Shown piece by piece: positions 43,088 through 51,969 of a stretch of 64,000 nucleotides of DNA. Position numbers and translations under genes: made by a program. Below the pieces are notes generated by a model. The model did not search any database. It was not told the origin of the DNA and was given only the letters and a program-made list of their open reading frames with translations. The stretch is from Sphingobium sp. KCTC 72723 (GTDB taxonomy: Bacteria > Pseudomonadota > Alphaproteobacteria > Sphingomonadales > Sphingomonadaceae): contig NZ_CP060388.1 of NCBI RefSeq assembly GCF_014280435.1, positions 186,001 to 250,000 on the forward strand, given 5' to 3'. Each line of letters begins with the position of its first letter. The stretch's first letter is position 1.

Positions 43088-43680
43088 TTGACGGTTATAG
43101 TGCGGCCTGATTCCCCCGGATAGCCCCCGATCAGCGCAGCCGACAGCTTTTGCGCGGCGGTCACCGGCTGCGCGTCGGCGCTGCCCTGCCGCGCCTGCGT
43201 CATGGCGCGGCCTTCCCATATCACGGCCGAATCGGCACGGCGGCGCAACTGGATCTGCAATTCCGTGGTCACCATGTCCTTGGGCTTGCCCGACAGGTTG
43301 ATGCCGATGCCAAGCCCCAGCCCGGAACCACCTCCGCTACCAATGCCGCCACCCACGCCCACGCTCACTGGCCGGTCGTTGCGCGGCGCGCCGGTCGGGC
43401 GGAAGCTGCGGCGGAACGCCACCTGCGCGACATAGTCGCTGGCCGCGGGCGCAGCGGCGGTGGTGAAGCCGACGCGCTGCCATTCCTGCGCCACGGCGGC
43501 GGCATAGGTGCGAAATTCCAGGCTGATGTCGGGATTGCCCGGCATTTCCTCCACCGCGATCGTGCCACTGCGCGCGGGGTCGCCGACATGGAAGCGCGTC
43601 ACTTCCACACGCGGCGCAGCAGCGGCGCTGGCGCCGATCGGCAGGGCAAGGCAGGCGGCAAGGATCAGGCGCTTGGACAT
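43084..43680 (-). CDS. DUF4136-type exported protein
   Basis: This 198-residue protein has a signal peptide [22 protein letters not shown]. The mature chain contains [32 protein letters not shown] and a Gly/Ser-rich linker ([17 protein letters not shown]), with [16 protein letters not shown] at the C-terminus. The pattern fits DUF4136 periplasmic or outer-membrane-associated proteins. It is coupled to the M14 peptidase downstream. Function is unknown. Confidence 0.75.
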   Translation of the reverse strand: MSKRLILAACLALPIGASAAAAPRVEVTRFHVGDPARSGTIAVEEMPGNPDISLEFRTYAAAVAQEWQRVGFTTAAAPAASDYVAQVAFRRSFRPTGAPRNDRPVSVGVGGGIGSGGGSGLGLGIGINLSGKPKDMVTTELQIQLRRRADSAVIWEGRAMTQARQGSADAQPVTAAQKLSAALIGGYPGESGRTITVK

Positions 43681-43812
43681 GATGTTTCTCCGATAGGGCT
43701 TTGATCGCTAAAACGACGCGGCCGACATATTCCCTTCAACGCTTCAAGCCATCCACTTGCTGCATCGGGGATGAACGGTTGGCAAAAGCTGCGCAAAAGA
43801 GCGTCCCCACAC

Positions 43813-43842
43813 TTGACTTTGGACCGTGCCACCCATAGGGGC
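43813..43842 (+). promoter_or_regulatory. Putative promoter of rpmJ
   Basis: TTGACT and TAGGGG separated by about 17 bases lie some 50 bases before the rpmJ start. The -35 is good, the -10 weak. Confidence 0.35.
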
Positions 43843-43890
43843 TGCGCTTCAATTTTCGATCATAATCAGATTCATCAAAGGCTGACTTCC

Positions 43891-44016
43891 ATGAAGATCC
43901 GCAACTCGCTCAAGTCGCTCAAGGGCCGTCACCGGGACAACCGCGTGATCCGTCGTCGCGGCCGCACCTACGTCATCAACAAGACGAACCGCCGTTTCAA
44001 GGCCCGCCAGGGCTGA
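43891..44016 (+). CDS. rpmJ: 50S ribosomal protein L36, cysteine-free form
   Basis: This 41-residue protein reads [20 protein letters not shown] and ends [10 protein letters not shown]. It is the L36 type without the Cys/His zinc motif, as in YkgO-like paralogues. In many alphaproteobacteria this is the only L36, so it need not be a zinc-starvation paralogue. It has a single-gene transcript ending near a long hairpin. Confidence 0.95.
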   Translation: MKIRNSLKSLKGRHRDNRVIRRRGRTYVINKTNRRFKARQG

Positions 44017-44321
44017 TCCGGCAATGGGGACCGCCGCCGCCATCCTTGGTGTCGGCAATGTTCCCTGTCACTGGAATCTGCGAATTCTCCATAAGCGCCT
44101 GATCCTTCGCGATCGGGCGCTTGATGCGTTACTGCGTCCAATCGGATATTTCGGCAGCGCAAGATGGTTTTGACTGGTGAGGGATCTCGCCGGGCCTGTC
44201 GCGCTGCCTCATATCCTGTAAAGCCGCGCTGCTCGTCCCTCCCCCTGCGCGGAGGGGCCATGGCAGCCACATCTTCACCGGCATAACCGGCAAGATGTGG
44301 CCACCCACAGCCTGTCAGGCT
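44017..44321. other. Intergenic region with two strong hairpins
   Basis: AAGCGCCTGATC (44093) pairs with GATCGGGCGCTT (44111) and probably ends rpmJ transcription. GCCACATCTT (44266) pairs with AAGATGTGGC (44292), with an inner CCGG pair, just beyond the pyk stop. Between them CCCTCCCCCTGCGCGGAGGGG near 44228 is a degenerate repeat hairpin. No ORF or RNA gene was recognised. Confidence 0.5.
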
Positions 44322-45773
44322 CTAATCGCGCCCTTTAAGCTCGTCGCCGCGCACCGCCGCTACATGCAGCACATTGGTCGATCCCGGCGTGCCAAAGGGG
44401 ACACCGGCCAGCACAACGATCTTGCCGCCCTTTTCGGCCATGTCATGGCGCAACGCCATGCGCCGGGCCTTGCCGATCATTTCCTCGAACGTGCCGATGT
44501 CCTTGGTGCGAATAGCATGGACGCCCCATGTCAGGCCCAGCTTGCGTGCGGTGTCGGTGCGCGGGGTCAGCGCCAATATCGGGGCAGAGGGTCGCTCACG
44601 CGCCACGCGGCGCACCGTGCTGCCCGATGAGGTGAAGCAGGTGATGACACTGGCACCGACGACCGACACGATATTCCCTGCCGCTTCGGCCAGCGCGTCG
44701 GCTGTGGTCGGATCGGGTTTGGTTTCGGTAAAGTGCAGCCGCGCAAAATAGCCCGGATCGCGCTCCACGCTATGGGCGATGCTGTCCATCATCGTCACTG
44801 CCTCGACCGGCCAGTCGCCCGCCGCCGTTTCGGCCGACAGCATGATCGCGTCCGCCCCGTCATATACTGCCGTCGCCACGTCGGACACTTCGGCACGGGT
44901 GGGGGAGGGCGATTTGATCATCGATTCGAGCATTTGGGTCGCCACCACGACCGGGCGGCCCATACGCCGCGCCGTCGCCACGATCTGCTTCTGGAGCGGC
45001 GGGACGGCCTGTGGCGGCAATTCGACGCCCAGATCGCCACGCGCCACCATCACGCCATCGGCCAGTTCGATAATCTCCTCCAGCCGCTGCACGGCCGACG
45101 GCTTCTCGATCTTGGCCATCAACGATCCATAGCCGCCCATCAGCTTGCGCGCCTCGGCCAGATCCTCCGGCCGCTGGACGAAGCTCAATGCGATCCAGTC
45201 GCAGCCCTGTTCGATCGCAAAGCTCAGATCGCGCCGGTCCTTCTCGGTCAGCGCAGGCACTGGCACGACAACATCGGGTACATTCACCCCTTTGCGATTA
45301 GACAGCGCACCGCCGACCTCGACGATCGTGTCGATGCGATCCTCGCCAATCGCCTTGACGCGCAGCACCAGCTTGCCATCGTCCAGCAACAGCCGCGTTT
45401 CCGGCACCAGCGCGGCGTAGATTTCGGAGTGGGGCAGGTTGACCCGCCGTGCATCACCGGGCGTTTCGTCGCGGTCCAGAATGAAGGATGCGCCTGTTTC
45501 CAGAATCGCCAATCCCTTCTCGAACGTGCCGACGCGCAGCTTTGGTCCCTGAAGGTCGCCCAATATGGTCGTAGGCCGCGCAAATTCCTTTTCCAGCGCG
45601 CGGATGATGGCGATGCGTGCGGCATGATCCTCATGCGTGCCATGGCTCATATTGATGCGGAAGGCATCGGCCCCGGCGACGAAAAGCGCGCGAATCATTT
45701 CGGCAGTGTCGCTCGCGGGACCAAGCGTGGCAAGGATGCGGACCATGCGCGAACGGGGGGGTAATCTTGTCAT
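44322..45773 (-). CDS. pyk: Pyruvate kinase
   Basis: Pyruvate kinase makes ATP and pyruvate from phosphoenolpyruvate. The 483-residue protein shows RMVRILATLGPASDTAEMI, FRINMSHGTHEDH, ILGDLQGPKLRVG, DWIALSFVQRPEDL, the K+/Mg2+ motif MAKIEKP, the MVARGDLGVELP site, and a C-terminal domain with the ITCFTSSGSTVR pattern. The start at 45773 (MTRLPPRSRMVRI) is preferred to an upstream ATG. It is divergent from the DUF1244 gene, a common alphaproteobacterial neighbourhood. Confidence 0.97.
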   Translation of the reverse strand: MTRLPPRSRMVRILATLGPASDTAEMIRALFVAGADAFRINMSHGTHEDHAARIAIIRALEKEFARPTTILGDLQGPKLRVGTFEKGLAILETGASFILDRDETPGDARRVNLPHSEIYAALVPETRLLLDDGKLVLRVKAIGEDRIDTIVEVGGALSNRKGVNVPDVVVPVPALTEKDRRDLSFAIEQGCDWIALSFVQRPEDLAEARKLMGGYGSLMAKIEKPSAVQRLEEIIELADGVMVARGDLGVELPPQAVPPLQKQIVATARRMGRPVVVATQMLESMIKSPSPTRAEVSDVATAVYDGADAIMLSAETAAGDWPVEAVTMMDSIAHSVERDPGYFARLHFTETKPDPTTADALAEAAGNIVSVVGASVITCFTSSGSTVRRVARERPSAPILALTPRTDTARKLGLTWGVHAIRTKDIGTFEEMIGKARRMALRHDMAEKGGKIVVLAGVPFGTPGSTNVLHVAAVRGDELKGRD

Positions 45774-45887
45774 GTCGTCTCCTGACCGTCTGACGCCTCC
45801 GGCTTGCCTCACGGCCTTGCCTGTGCGTCGTTATGGGTTATCCGTGCTGCACGACAGGATGATGTAGATCAGCGAAAGGCTCCGCCA

Positions 45888-46187
45888 ATGTCCGATAGCA
45901 TACTCACAGATGCGGTTGCCGCAACTGCCTTCCGCCGCCTGGTCATGCATTTACAGCATCGAACGGACGTCGAAAATATCGACCTGATGGGGCTGGCGGG
46001 CTTCTGCCGCAACTGCCTGGCCGACTGGGTGGCGGAAGCCGATGGCACATTGGGCCGCGAGGAAGCACGGGAAATCATCCACGGTATGCCCTTTGGCGAA
46101 TGGAAAAGCCGTTATCAGGGCGAAGCCACCCCGGCGCAGATCGCGCGGATGAAAGAGAGTGTGGCGAAGAACGCCGACAATCACTAG
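45888..46187 (+). CDS. DUF1244-family protein
   Basis: This 99-residue soluble protein has FRRLVMHLQHRTDVENIDLMGLAGFCRNCLADW and EEAREIIHGMPFGEWK, the DUF1244 core with two near-adjacent Cys residues (CRNC). The function is unknown. It lies between pyk and gapR, as often seen in alphaproteobacteria. Confidence 0.92.
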   Translation: MSDSILTDAVAATAFRRLVMHLQHRTDVENIDLMGLAGFCRNCLADWVAEADGTLGREEAREIIHGMPFGEWKSRYQGEATPAQIARMKESVAKNADNH

Positions 46188-46226
46188 GACGCGCTCCAAC
46201 CGATTCACATTCACCGGAGATATCCC

Positions 46227-46469
46227 ATGAGCGAAGACAACGTCGCCGCCGACCAGCTACGCCTTCTGATCGAGCGCATCGAGCGGCTGGAAGAAGAAAA
46301 GAAGGGCATCGGCGACGACATCAAGGACGTCTATCTGGAAGCCAAATCGACCGGCTACGATCCCAAGATCATGCGCCAGATCGTGCGCCTGCGGAAAATG
46401 CAGCCCCACGACCGGCAGGAAATGGAGGCCATCCTCCAGACCTACCTGTCCGCGCTGGGCATGGAGTAA
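46227..46469 (+). CDS. gapR: GapR-family nucleoid-associated protein (DUF2312)
   Basis: This 80-residue protein matches the DUF2312/GapR family: [48 protein letters not shown] followed by YLSALGME. GapR in Caulobacter binds overtwisted DNA ahead of replication and transcription, and stimulates topoisomerase action. The coiled-coil N-terminal half is intact. It follows DUF1244 by 39 bases and precedes yebC. Confidence 0.92.
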   Translation: MSEDNVAADQLRLLIERIERLEEEKKGIGDDIKDVYLEAKSTGYDPKIMRQIVRLRKMQPHDRQEMEAILQTYLSALGME

Positions 46470-46593
46470 TCGGGGTTTCCGGGCTGGCGCTGTAAAGCGG
46501 GGCCAGCCCGCCCGCTTGCGTGCGAGTTGCGCGCGCAGGCAGCGCTCGCTAGAGAGCGCGTTCATGTTTCACAGATAAGTCAGGGAGAAGGCC

Positions 46594-47337
46594 GTGGCCG
46601 GCCATTCCAAATTCAAGAACATCATGCATCGCAAGGGCGCCCAGGACAAGAAGCGCTCCTCGATGTTCTCCAAATTGTCGCGCGAAATCACCGTCGCGGC
46701 CAAAATGGGTATGCCCGACCCGGACATGAACCCGCGTCTGCGCCTGGCGGTCAACGCGGCCAAGGCGCAGTCGATGCCCAAGGATAATATCCAGCGCGCC
46801 ATCGACAAGGCGAGCAAGGGCGACACGGAAAATTACGAAGAAGTGCGCTATGAGGGCTATGGTCCCGGCGGCACCGCCATCATCGTCGAGGCGCTGACCG
46901 ACAATCGCAATCGCACCGCCACCAACGTCCGCACTGCCTTTTCCAAAAATGGCGGCAATCTGGGCGCGTCCGGCGCGGTCAGCCATGGCTTCGACCGCAT
47001 GGGCCTGATCACCTATCCGGCCAGCGCGGGCGACGCCGAAGCGATGTTCGAAGCAGCGCTGGAAGCGGGCGCGGAGGACGTATCGTCCAACGAGGACGAG
47101 CATGAAATCTGGACCGCGATGGACGCGCTCCACGAAGTCGCCAAGGCGCTGGAAACGGCGTTGGGCGCAGCTGACAGTGCCAAGCTGGCCTGGCGTCCGC
47201 AGACGATGGTCGAAGTGGACGAAGCCAATGCGACGAGCCTGCTCAAGATGGTCGATACGCTGGAAGACGATGACGACGTCCAGACCGTCTGGGGAAATTA
47301 CGAAGTCTCCGACGAAGTGATGGAGAAGCTGGGTTGA
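46594..47337 (+). CDS. yebC: YebC/PmpR-family protein
   Basis: This 247-residue protein has [71 protein letters not shown] and [20 protein letters not shown]. YebC proteins act in transcription control or, as more recent work indicates, in relieving ribosome stalling. The length is normal. It precedes ruvC by 31 bases, a classical pairing. Confidence 0.97.
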   Translation: MAGHSKFKNIMHRKGAQDKKRSSMFSKLSREITVAAKMGMPDPDMNPRLRLAVNAAKAQSMPKDNIQRAIDKASKGDTENYEEVRYEGYGPGGTAIIVEALTDNRNRTATNVRTAFSKNGGNLGASGAVSHGFDRMGLITYPASAGDAEAMFEAALEAGAEDVSSNEDEHEIWTAMDALHEVAKALETALGAADSAKLAWRPQTMVEVDEANATSLLKMVDTLEDDDDVQTVWGNYEVSDEVMEKLG

Positions 47338-47345
47338 TGATCCTG

Positions 47346-47371
47346 CCCTCTCCCGGCGGGAGAGGGTTGTG
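47346..47371 (+). promoter_or_regulatory. Hairpin containing the ruvC ribosome site
   Basis: CCCTCTCCC (47346-47354) pairs with GGGAGAGGG (47358-47366) around GGC, only two bases before the GTG start at 47369. The right arm is the only purine-rich ribosome site for ruvC, so folding would block it and keep RuvC low. Confidence 0.5.
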
Positions 47372-47860
47372 ATCCTCCTTGGCCTGGACCCCGGCCTTGG
47401 CACGACCGGCTGGGGGCTGATTGCGGCTGACGGCAATCGGCTGACGCATCTGGGCAATGGTCAGATAAAGACCGATAGCAAGATGGCGCTGGCGACGCGC
47501 CTGCTGGCGCTCGACCTCGCTCTGACCGACCTTATCCTCGAACATCGGCCCGACGGTGCGGCGGTCGAGGAAGTGTTCGTCAACGTCAATCCGCAATCGA
47601 CGCTGAAACTGGGGCAGGCGCGCGGCGTCATCCTGCTCAACGCGGCGCGTTCGGGCATGGAAGTGGGCGAATATGCTGCGCGGCTGGTGAAGAAATCCGT
47701 CGTCGGCGTGGGCAATGCGTCGAAGGATCAGGTCCACGCCATGGTCGCGCGACTGCTACCCGGCGCAAAGATCGCCGGGCCTGATGCGTCCGACGCCTTG
47801 GCCGTCGCCATCACCCACGCCCATCATCTGGCGAGCGCCCGGCGCATCCCGACGCGCTGA
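47369..47860 (+). CDS. ruvC: Holliday-junction resolvase RuvC
   Basis: RuvC cuts Holliday junctions during recombination and repair. The 163-residue protein keeps the acidic catalytic residues in [29 protein letters not shown] and [14 protein letters not shown]. Start is GTG at 47369, with its ribosome site in a hairpin. ruvA and ruvB are not in the window, unlike the ruvCAB cluster of many bacteria; an unrelated minus-strand gene follows within five bases. Confidence 0.96.
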   Translation: MILLGLDPGLGTTGWGLIAADGNRLTHLGNGQIKTDSKMALATRLLALDLALTDLILEHRPDGAAVEEVFVNVNPQSTLKLGQARGVILLNAARSGMEVGEYAARLVKKSVVGVGNASKDQVHAMVARLLPGAKIAGPDASDALAVAITHAHHLASARRIPTR

Positions 47861-47864
47861 AAGA

Positions 47865-48584
47865 TTATCTGAACAATTCGCCCAGAAAATCGGCCATCGC
47901 GCGAAAACTCCGGCGGTCGGCGTCCGGGCTGTAGGCCAGCCCCTTTTCCGGCATGTTGACGGCTTCGTCGGTAAAGGCATGGCCAGTGCCGCCATAGGCG
48001 TGAATCTGCCAGTCGCAGCCCGCATCGGTCAGTTCGCGCGCCAGCCCGACCGTAGCTTCCGGCGACGCGAACGGATCGTCCCAGCCATGGCAGATGAGCA
48101 GTTTCGCGCCGATCGTCGCATTGGGGAAAGGCGGCGCTTCATAAATGCCATGGAAGCTGACGCCGCCTGCAATGTCGGCACCCGCGCGGGCCAGATCCAG
48201 CACGCATTTGCCACCAAAGCAGAAGCCGATCGCGGCCGTCCAGGCGGCGTCCACGGCGTCCAGCCCCTTCAACACGCCATGCGCCGCCTGCGCCCGATCG
48301 CGCAACAGCGCCCGGTTGGCGTTCAGCACGGCCATATAGCGCCCGGCTTCGGGGTCAGCCCGCGTCGTGCGCTTGCCCTGTCCATAAACGTCGGCGACCA
48401 GCACGGCATAGCCCAGCGCTGCGACCTTTTCCGCATAGGCGAAATCCGCTTCCTTGGTCCCCAGCACATTGGGGAACAGCAGGACACCGGGCTGGGGCGC
48501 GCTGGCCGCAGCATCGAACACGGCCATGCTTTCGAAGGGGCCGTCCGGTCCGTCATGCAGGATGATCTGGCGAGTAATGGCCAT
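47865..48584 (-). CDS. Dienelactone hydrolase family protein
   Basis: This 239-residue alpha/beta hydrolase contains the Cys nucleophile elbow IGFCFGGKCVLDLAR, the Asp region LLICHGWDDPFA and the His GGTGHAFTD. The oxyanion-side VLLFPNVLGTKE is family typical. DLH members hydrolyse lactones or esters, and the exact substrate is open. Start at 48584 is supported by the family N-terminus. It is preceded on the same strand by prmA, 11 bases away. Confidence 0.9.
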   Translation of the reverse strand: MAITRQIILHDGPDGPFESMAVFDAAASAPQPGVLLFPNVLGTKEADFAYAEKVAALGYAVLVADVYGQGKRTTRADPEAGRYMAVLNANRALLRDRAQAAHGVLKGLDAVDAAWTAAIGFCFGGKCVLDLARAGADIAGGVSFHGIYEAPPFPNATIGAKLLICHGWDDPFASPEATVGLARELTDAGCDWQIHAYGGTGHAFTDEAVNMPEKGLAYSPDADRRSFRAMADFLGELFR

Positions 48585-48595
48585 GGGAACGCTCC

Positions 48596-49594
48596 TTAGA
48601 TACTGCCGAAACCGGGGGCTTCGCCGCGTGCGGCCGGGTCTATCCGGCGCGGGCGTTTCCACCCGATGCTGGGCCGTTTGCGCAGGCGCAGCGTCGGCCA
48701 GTCGCCTCGGTCGCCCCGTTCGGCCAGCCGCATCCCCTGCGCGCGATAGGCGGCCAAAACCGCATCGGCCTGCTCGTTCAACAGGCCCGCCAGCAGGATG
48801 GTCCCGCCATCCTCCACCAGGGCGCAGAGCGAGGGGGCGAGTTCGATCAGCGGTCCGGCCAATATATTGGCGATCAGCAGGTCATAGGGCGCGCGCCCGA
48901 CGATCGCGGCATGATTCGCCCCGGCGGCTGTCACCAGCGCCAGTTGACCCTTGCCGCTGCCCAGTTTTACCCCGTTCAAACCGGCATTTTCGCCACTGAT
49001 TTCAACGGCGACCGGATCGATGTCCGATGCGATGGCATAGGCGCGGGGCCACAGGTTCAGGGCGGCAAAGGCAAGCAGCCCGGTGCCGGTGCCGATGTCG
49101 GCGATATTGGTGAAACGCATCCCCACACGCCGCATCCGGTCGAGCATGGTCAGGCATCCGGCGGTCGTTTCATGCTGGCCGGTGCCAAAGGCGCGACTCG
49201 CTGCGATCAATATGTTCACATGCCCTGGAAGTTCGGGATCTTCGGCCAGATTGCGCACATGAAAACGCCCGGCGGTGACAGGCTCCAGCCCTTGCTGGCT
49301 GATCGTCACCCAATCCGCGTCGGGCAGCGCCTCGACCAGCGGTTTGGCGCCCGCAGCGCTCGGCACCATCGACCGCAGCAATTTTATCGCGGCGGGGCTG
49401 GGTTTGCCCTCGAAATAGGCGTCGAGCTGCCACTTGTCCTCGTCATCGGGCGCAGCTTCGCTGGTCATCAGCACCGGCGGACGATCCATCAGGGCAAAGG
49501 CGGCAATATCGCCGTCCAGCGCTTCGGCTTCGGCGCGGGTGCAGGGCAGGGTGACTTTCCAGCTTTGGGGGGCTGGTGTGGCAACATCATTCAT
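48596..49594 (-). CDS. prmA: Ribosomal protein L11 methyltransferase
   Basis: PrmA trimethylates L11. The 332-residue protein has the SAM-binding motif ADIGTGTGLLAFAALNL and the NILAGPLIELAPSL motif characteristic of PrmA, and FGTGQHETTAGCL upstream. The N-terminal L11-binding domain is about 110 residues. The tail KRPRRIDPAARGEAPG is a short basic extension. It may be co-transcribed with the following DLH gene. Confidence 0.93.
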   Translation of the reverse strand: MNDVATPAPQSWKVTLPCTRAEAEALDGDIAAFALMDRPPVLMTSEAAPDDEDKWQLDAYFEGKPSPAAIKLLRSMVPSAAGAKPLVEALPDADWVTISQQGLEPVTAGRFHVRNLAEDPELPGHVNILIAASRAFGTGQHETTAGCLTMLDRMRRVGMRFTNIADIGTGTGLLAFAALNLWPRAYAIASDIDPVAVEISGENAGLNGVKLGSGKGQLALVTAAGANHAAIVGRAPYDLLIANILAGPLIELAPSLCALVEDGGTILLAGLLNEQADAVLAAYRAQGMRLAERGDRGDWPTLRLRKRPSIGWKRPRRIDPAARGEAPGFGSI

Positions 49595-49651
49595 GCCGCC
49601 GCCTTTAGCCGAGCAGCGGGAGCAGGGGAAGCGGTGCCTTTTTGGAGGACG

Positions 49652-50986
49652 TCAGGCGACCTGTCGGCCGAAGTCGGACGAGGCATGGCGCAGGCTGGCC
49701 AGCTTGCCTTCGACGCTGACGAAGCCACGCTCCAGCTGGTCGATTTCCGACGCGACGACTTCGGTGTCCTGCCGGATCGCCGAAATGGTGGTCGACATCG
49801 AATCGGCGGCCAGCGCGGTTTCATCGACGGCGGCGGTAATCATGGTGACAGTCTGCGCCTGCGCGTCCATCGCATGGCGGATTCGGTCGGCGCTGGCCTG
49901 CACTTCGCCTACCGTGTCACGGATGCGTTCGTTGGTTTCGACCGACTGGCGCGTCGATGCCTGAATGTCGGCGATCCGCCCGGCGATTTCGTCGGTGGCG
50001 CGCGCGGTCTGATTGGCCAGGCTTTTGACTTCCTGCGCCACCACGGCAAAGCCGCGCCCGGCGTCGCCCGCACGGGCCGCCTCGATCGTGGCGTTAAGGG
50101 CCAGCAAATTGGTTTGCCCGGCAATGTCGCGGATCAGGCCCAGGATCGATTCGATCGACTTGGCATGTTCGGACAGGGTGGCGGACATGGTGACGGCTTC
50201 GCCCGACTGCCGCGCCGCGCGCTGGGACACGTCGGCCGCGCCCTCCACTTCGGTACGGGCATCTTCGATCGCGCGGATCAGCCCGGCGGAAGTGCGGGCC
50301 GCTTCGCGCATGGCGAGGGCGGATTGTTCGGCGGCGGCCGCGACTTCGGACGCCTTGCCCAACATGCCGCGCGTGGCGGCGGACGCATCGCGCGCCTGTT
50401 CACGCAGCGATTCGCCCAGCTTCGACGCGCCGTCGATTTCGCCGACGATGCGCTGCTCGAACAGCGTGCCGTAACGCTGGCGCTCGATTCGCTGGGTTTC
50501 GGCCAGGTCGTTGGACAGGACGTTGCTCATGAAGCCCGAATCGAGCATCGAGATATGCAGCATCGCGCGCAACAGGCGGCGGCAACGCGGTTCGTCGTCG
50601 CGGCAATGATCCCACAACAGGTCGGTGACCCGTTCGTTCGCGGCGGCAACGGCGGTCAGCACCGACCGCACCGACACGCCATGCTTGCGCGCGTGGCGCA
50701 CGCAATCGGCGGCGGAACGCGCCCAGCGTGCATCCTGAAAATGGAGGAGCTTCTGTTCGACATAATTGCGCGCTTCGGATTCGATCCGCCTGATCGCGGG
50801 TCCGCTCAACTGTTCGCGCAGGCCCGTGTCGCGCATATAGGCGGTGAAGAAAGTATTCCCCACGCTATCGAGTTCATCGGCGATCAGCGTGCCGATTTCG
50901 CGGGCATCCCGCGCGATCATGCCGTCGGGATCGAAATCCTTGACATAGTCCGAGGTGGCAAGGGCGGCGGAAGCGGTGGACGACAT
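49652..50986 (-). CDS. Cytoplasmic methyl-accepting chemotaxis protein, possibly globin-coupled
   Basis: This 444-residue receptor has no transmembrane segment. The signalling hairpin is clear: [42 protein letters not shown]. The N-terminal 170 residues are helical, with [33 protein letters not shown] in a place that resembles the heme-side helix of globin-coupled sensors. His-ligation is a guess. Partner che genes are absent. It sits alone between prmA and the divergent sdh operon. Confidence 0.85.
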   Translation of the reverse strand: MSSTASAALATSDYVKDFDPDGMIARDAREIGTLIADELDSVGNTFFTAYMRDTGLREQLSGPAIRRIESEARNYVEQKLLHFQDARWARSAADCVRHARKHGVSVRSVLTAVAAANERVTDLLWDHCRDDEPRCRRLLRAMLHISMLDSGFMSNVLSNDLAETQRIERQRYGTLFEQRIVGEIDGASKLGESLREQARDASAATRGMLGKASEVAAAAEQSALAMREAARTSAGLIRAIEDARTEVEGAADVSQRAARQSGEAVTMSATLSEHAKSIESILGLIRDIAGQTNLLALNATIEAARAGDAGRGFAVVAQEVKSLANQTARATDEIAGRIADIQASTRQSVETNERIRDTVGEVQASADRIRHAMDAQAQTVTMITAAVDETALAADSMSTTISAIRQDTEVVASEIDQLERGFVSVEGKLASLRHASSDFGRQVA

Positions 50987-51184
50987 CTGTGAACTGCCCC
51001 TGTTGATGGCATGATCGGATAATGGAGCGACCCTAGCGTGATTTGGTTAACCACTTCTTATGCCGCGACCGAAGGGGCGCCGGACACGGACGTTGGTGCA
51101 TCGCACTTTCCCCAGCTTGCCCTCTGGATGGATCGCTCCTAAGGGGATCGGACTTCAAGGGACATATCAGGGACAAGGGTAGAC

Positions 51185-51580
51185 ATGGCGCGATCCAACA
51201 GCCGGCCGCTCTCGCCGCATTTGACGATCTGGAAATGGGGACCAGCAATGGCCGTTTCCATCATGCACCGCGTGACCGGCAACGGGCTTGCGACCGCCGG
51301 TGCGCTGGGCCTCATCTGGTGGCTGATGGCCGCTGCGACCGGGCCGGAAGCCTATGCGACTTTCATCGCCTGCGCGACGTCGCCTTTGGGCTATCTGGTC
51401 ATGATCGGCCTTTCCTGGTTCTTCTTCCAGCATCTGTTTTCCGGCCTGCGCCATTTCGTGCTGGACATGGGCGCAGGCTATGAACTGCGCAGCAACAAGA
51501 GCTGGTCGCTCGCCACCTTCGTAGCCTCGTTGCTGACGACCGGCTTTGTCTGGCTTTACATCTTCGGAAAGGCGTTCTGA
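51185..51580 (+). CDS. sdhC: Succinate dehydrogenase cytochrome b556 subunit
   Basis: This 131-residue membrane anchor of complex II has three membrane segments. RPLSPHLTIWKWGPAMAVSIMHRVTGNGL is the quinone-site entry motif (Ser/Arg of HRVTG), and FFFQHLFSGLRHFVLDMG carries the heme-ligand His. It overlaps sdhD by one base (TGATG). Confidence 0.95.
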   Translation: MARSNSRPLSPHLTIWKWGPAMAVSIMHRVTGNGLATAGALGLIWWLMAAATGPEAYATFIACATSPLGYLVMIGLSWFFFQHLFSGLRHFVLDMGAGYELRSNKSWSLATFVASLLTTGFVWLYIFGKAF

Positions 51581-51969
51581 TGGGCAACGGAACTGGTATC
51601 GGCCGCGTCCGTGGCCTTGGCTCCGCGCGGCATGGCGCGCATCACTGGCTGGCCCAGCGTTATACCGCCGTGGGCAATCTGCTGCTGACGCTGTGGCTGC
51701 TGTTCAGCCTGCTCAGCCTGCCCGGCCTTGATTATGACAGCGTCGTGCTGTGGATATCCAACCCGGTGGTGGCGGTGCCGCTGATGCTGATGGTTGTCAG
51801 CATTTTCATGCACTTGCGCCTTGGTATGCAGGTCATGTTGGAAGATTATGTCCACGACAAGGGACTGGCCTTCTTCTCGATGCTGCTGCTCAATTTCTAT
51901 GCCTTTGGCGGCGCGGCCGCAGGCGTTTTTGCGATCGCCAAGATCGCCTTTACGGGGGTCGTCGAATAA
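51580..51969 (+). CDS. sdhD: Succinate dehydrogenase membrane anchor subunit
   Basis: This 129-residue protein has three hydrophobic segments. [25 protein letters not shown] is the typical N-terminal stretch, and [17 protein letters not shown] carries the second heme His. It overlaps sdhC and sdhA by single bases, so the three are coupled. Confidence 0.95.
   Translation: MGNGTGIGRVRGLGSARHGAHHWLAQRYTAVGNLLLTLWLLFSLLSLPGLDYDSVVLWISNPVVAVPLMLMVVSIFMHLRLGMQVMLEDYVHDKGLAFFSMLLLNFYAFGGAAAGVFAIAKIAFTGVVE

Noticed and set aside
44266..44301. Hairpin downstream of pyk as a tRNA or small structured RNA
   Set aside because: It is only a ten-pair stem with an inner CCGG pair, with no cloverleaf and no T-run on either side; left as an unexplained hairpin.
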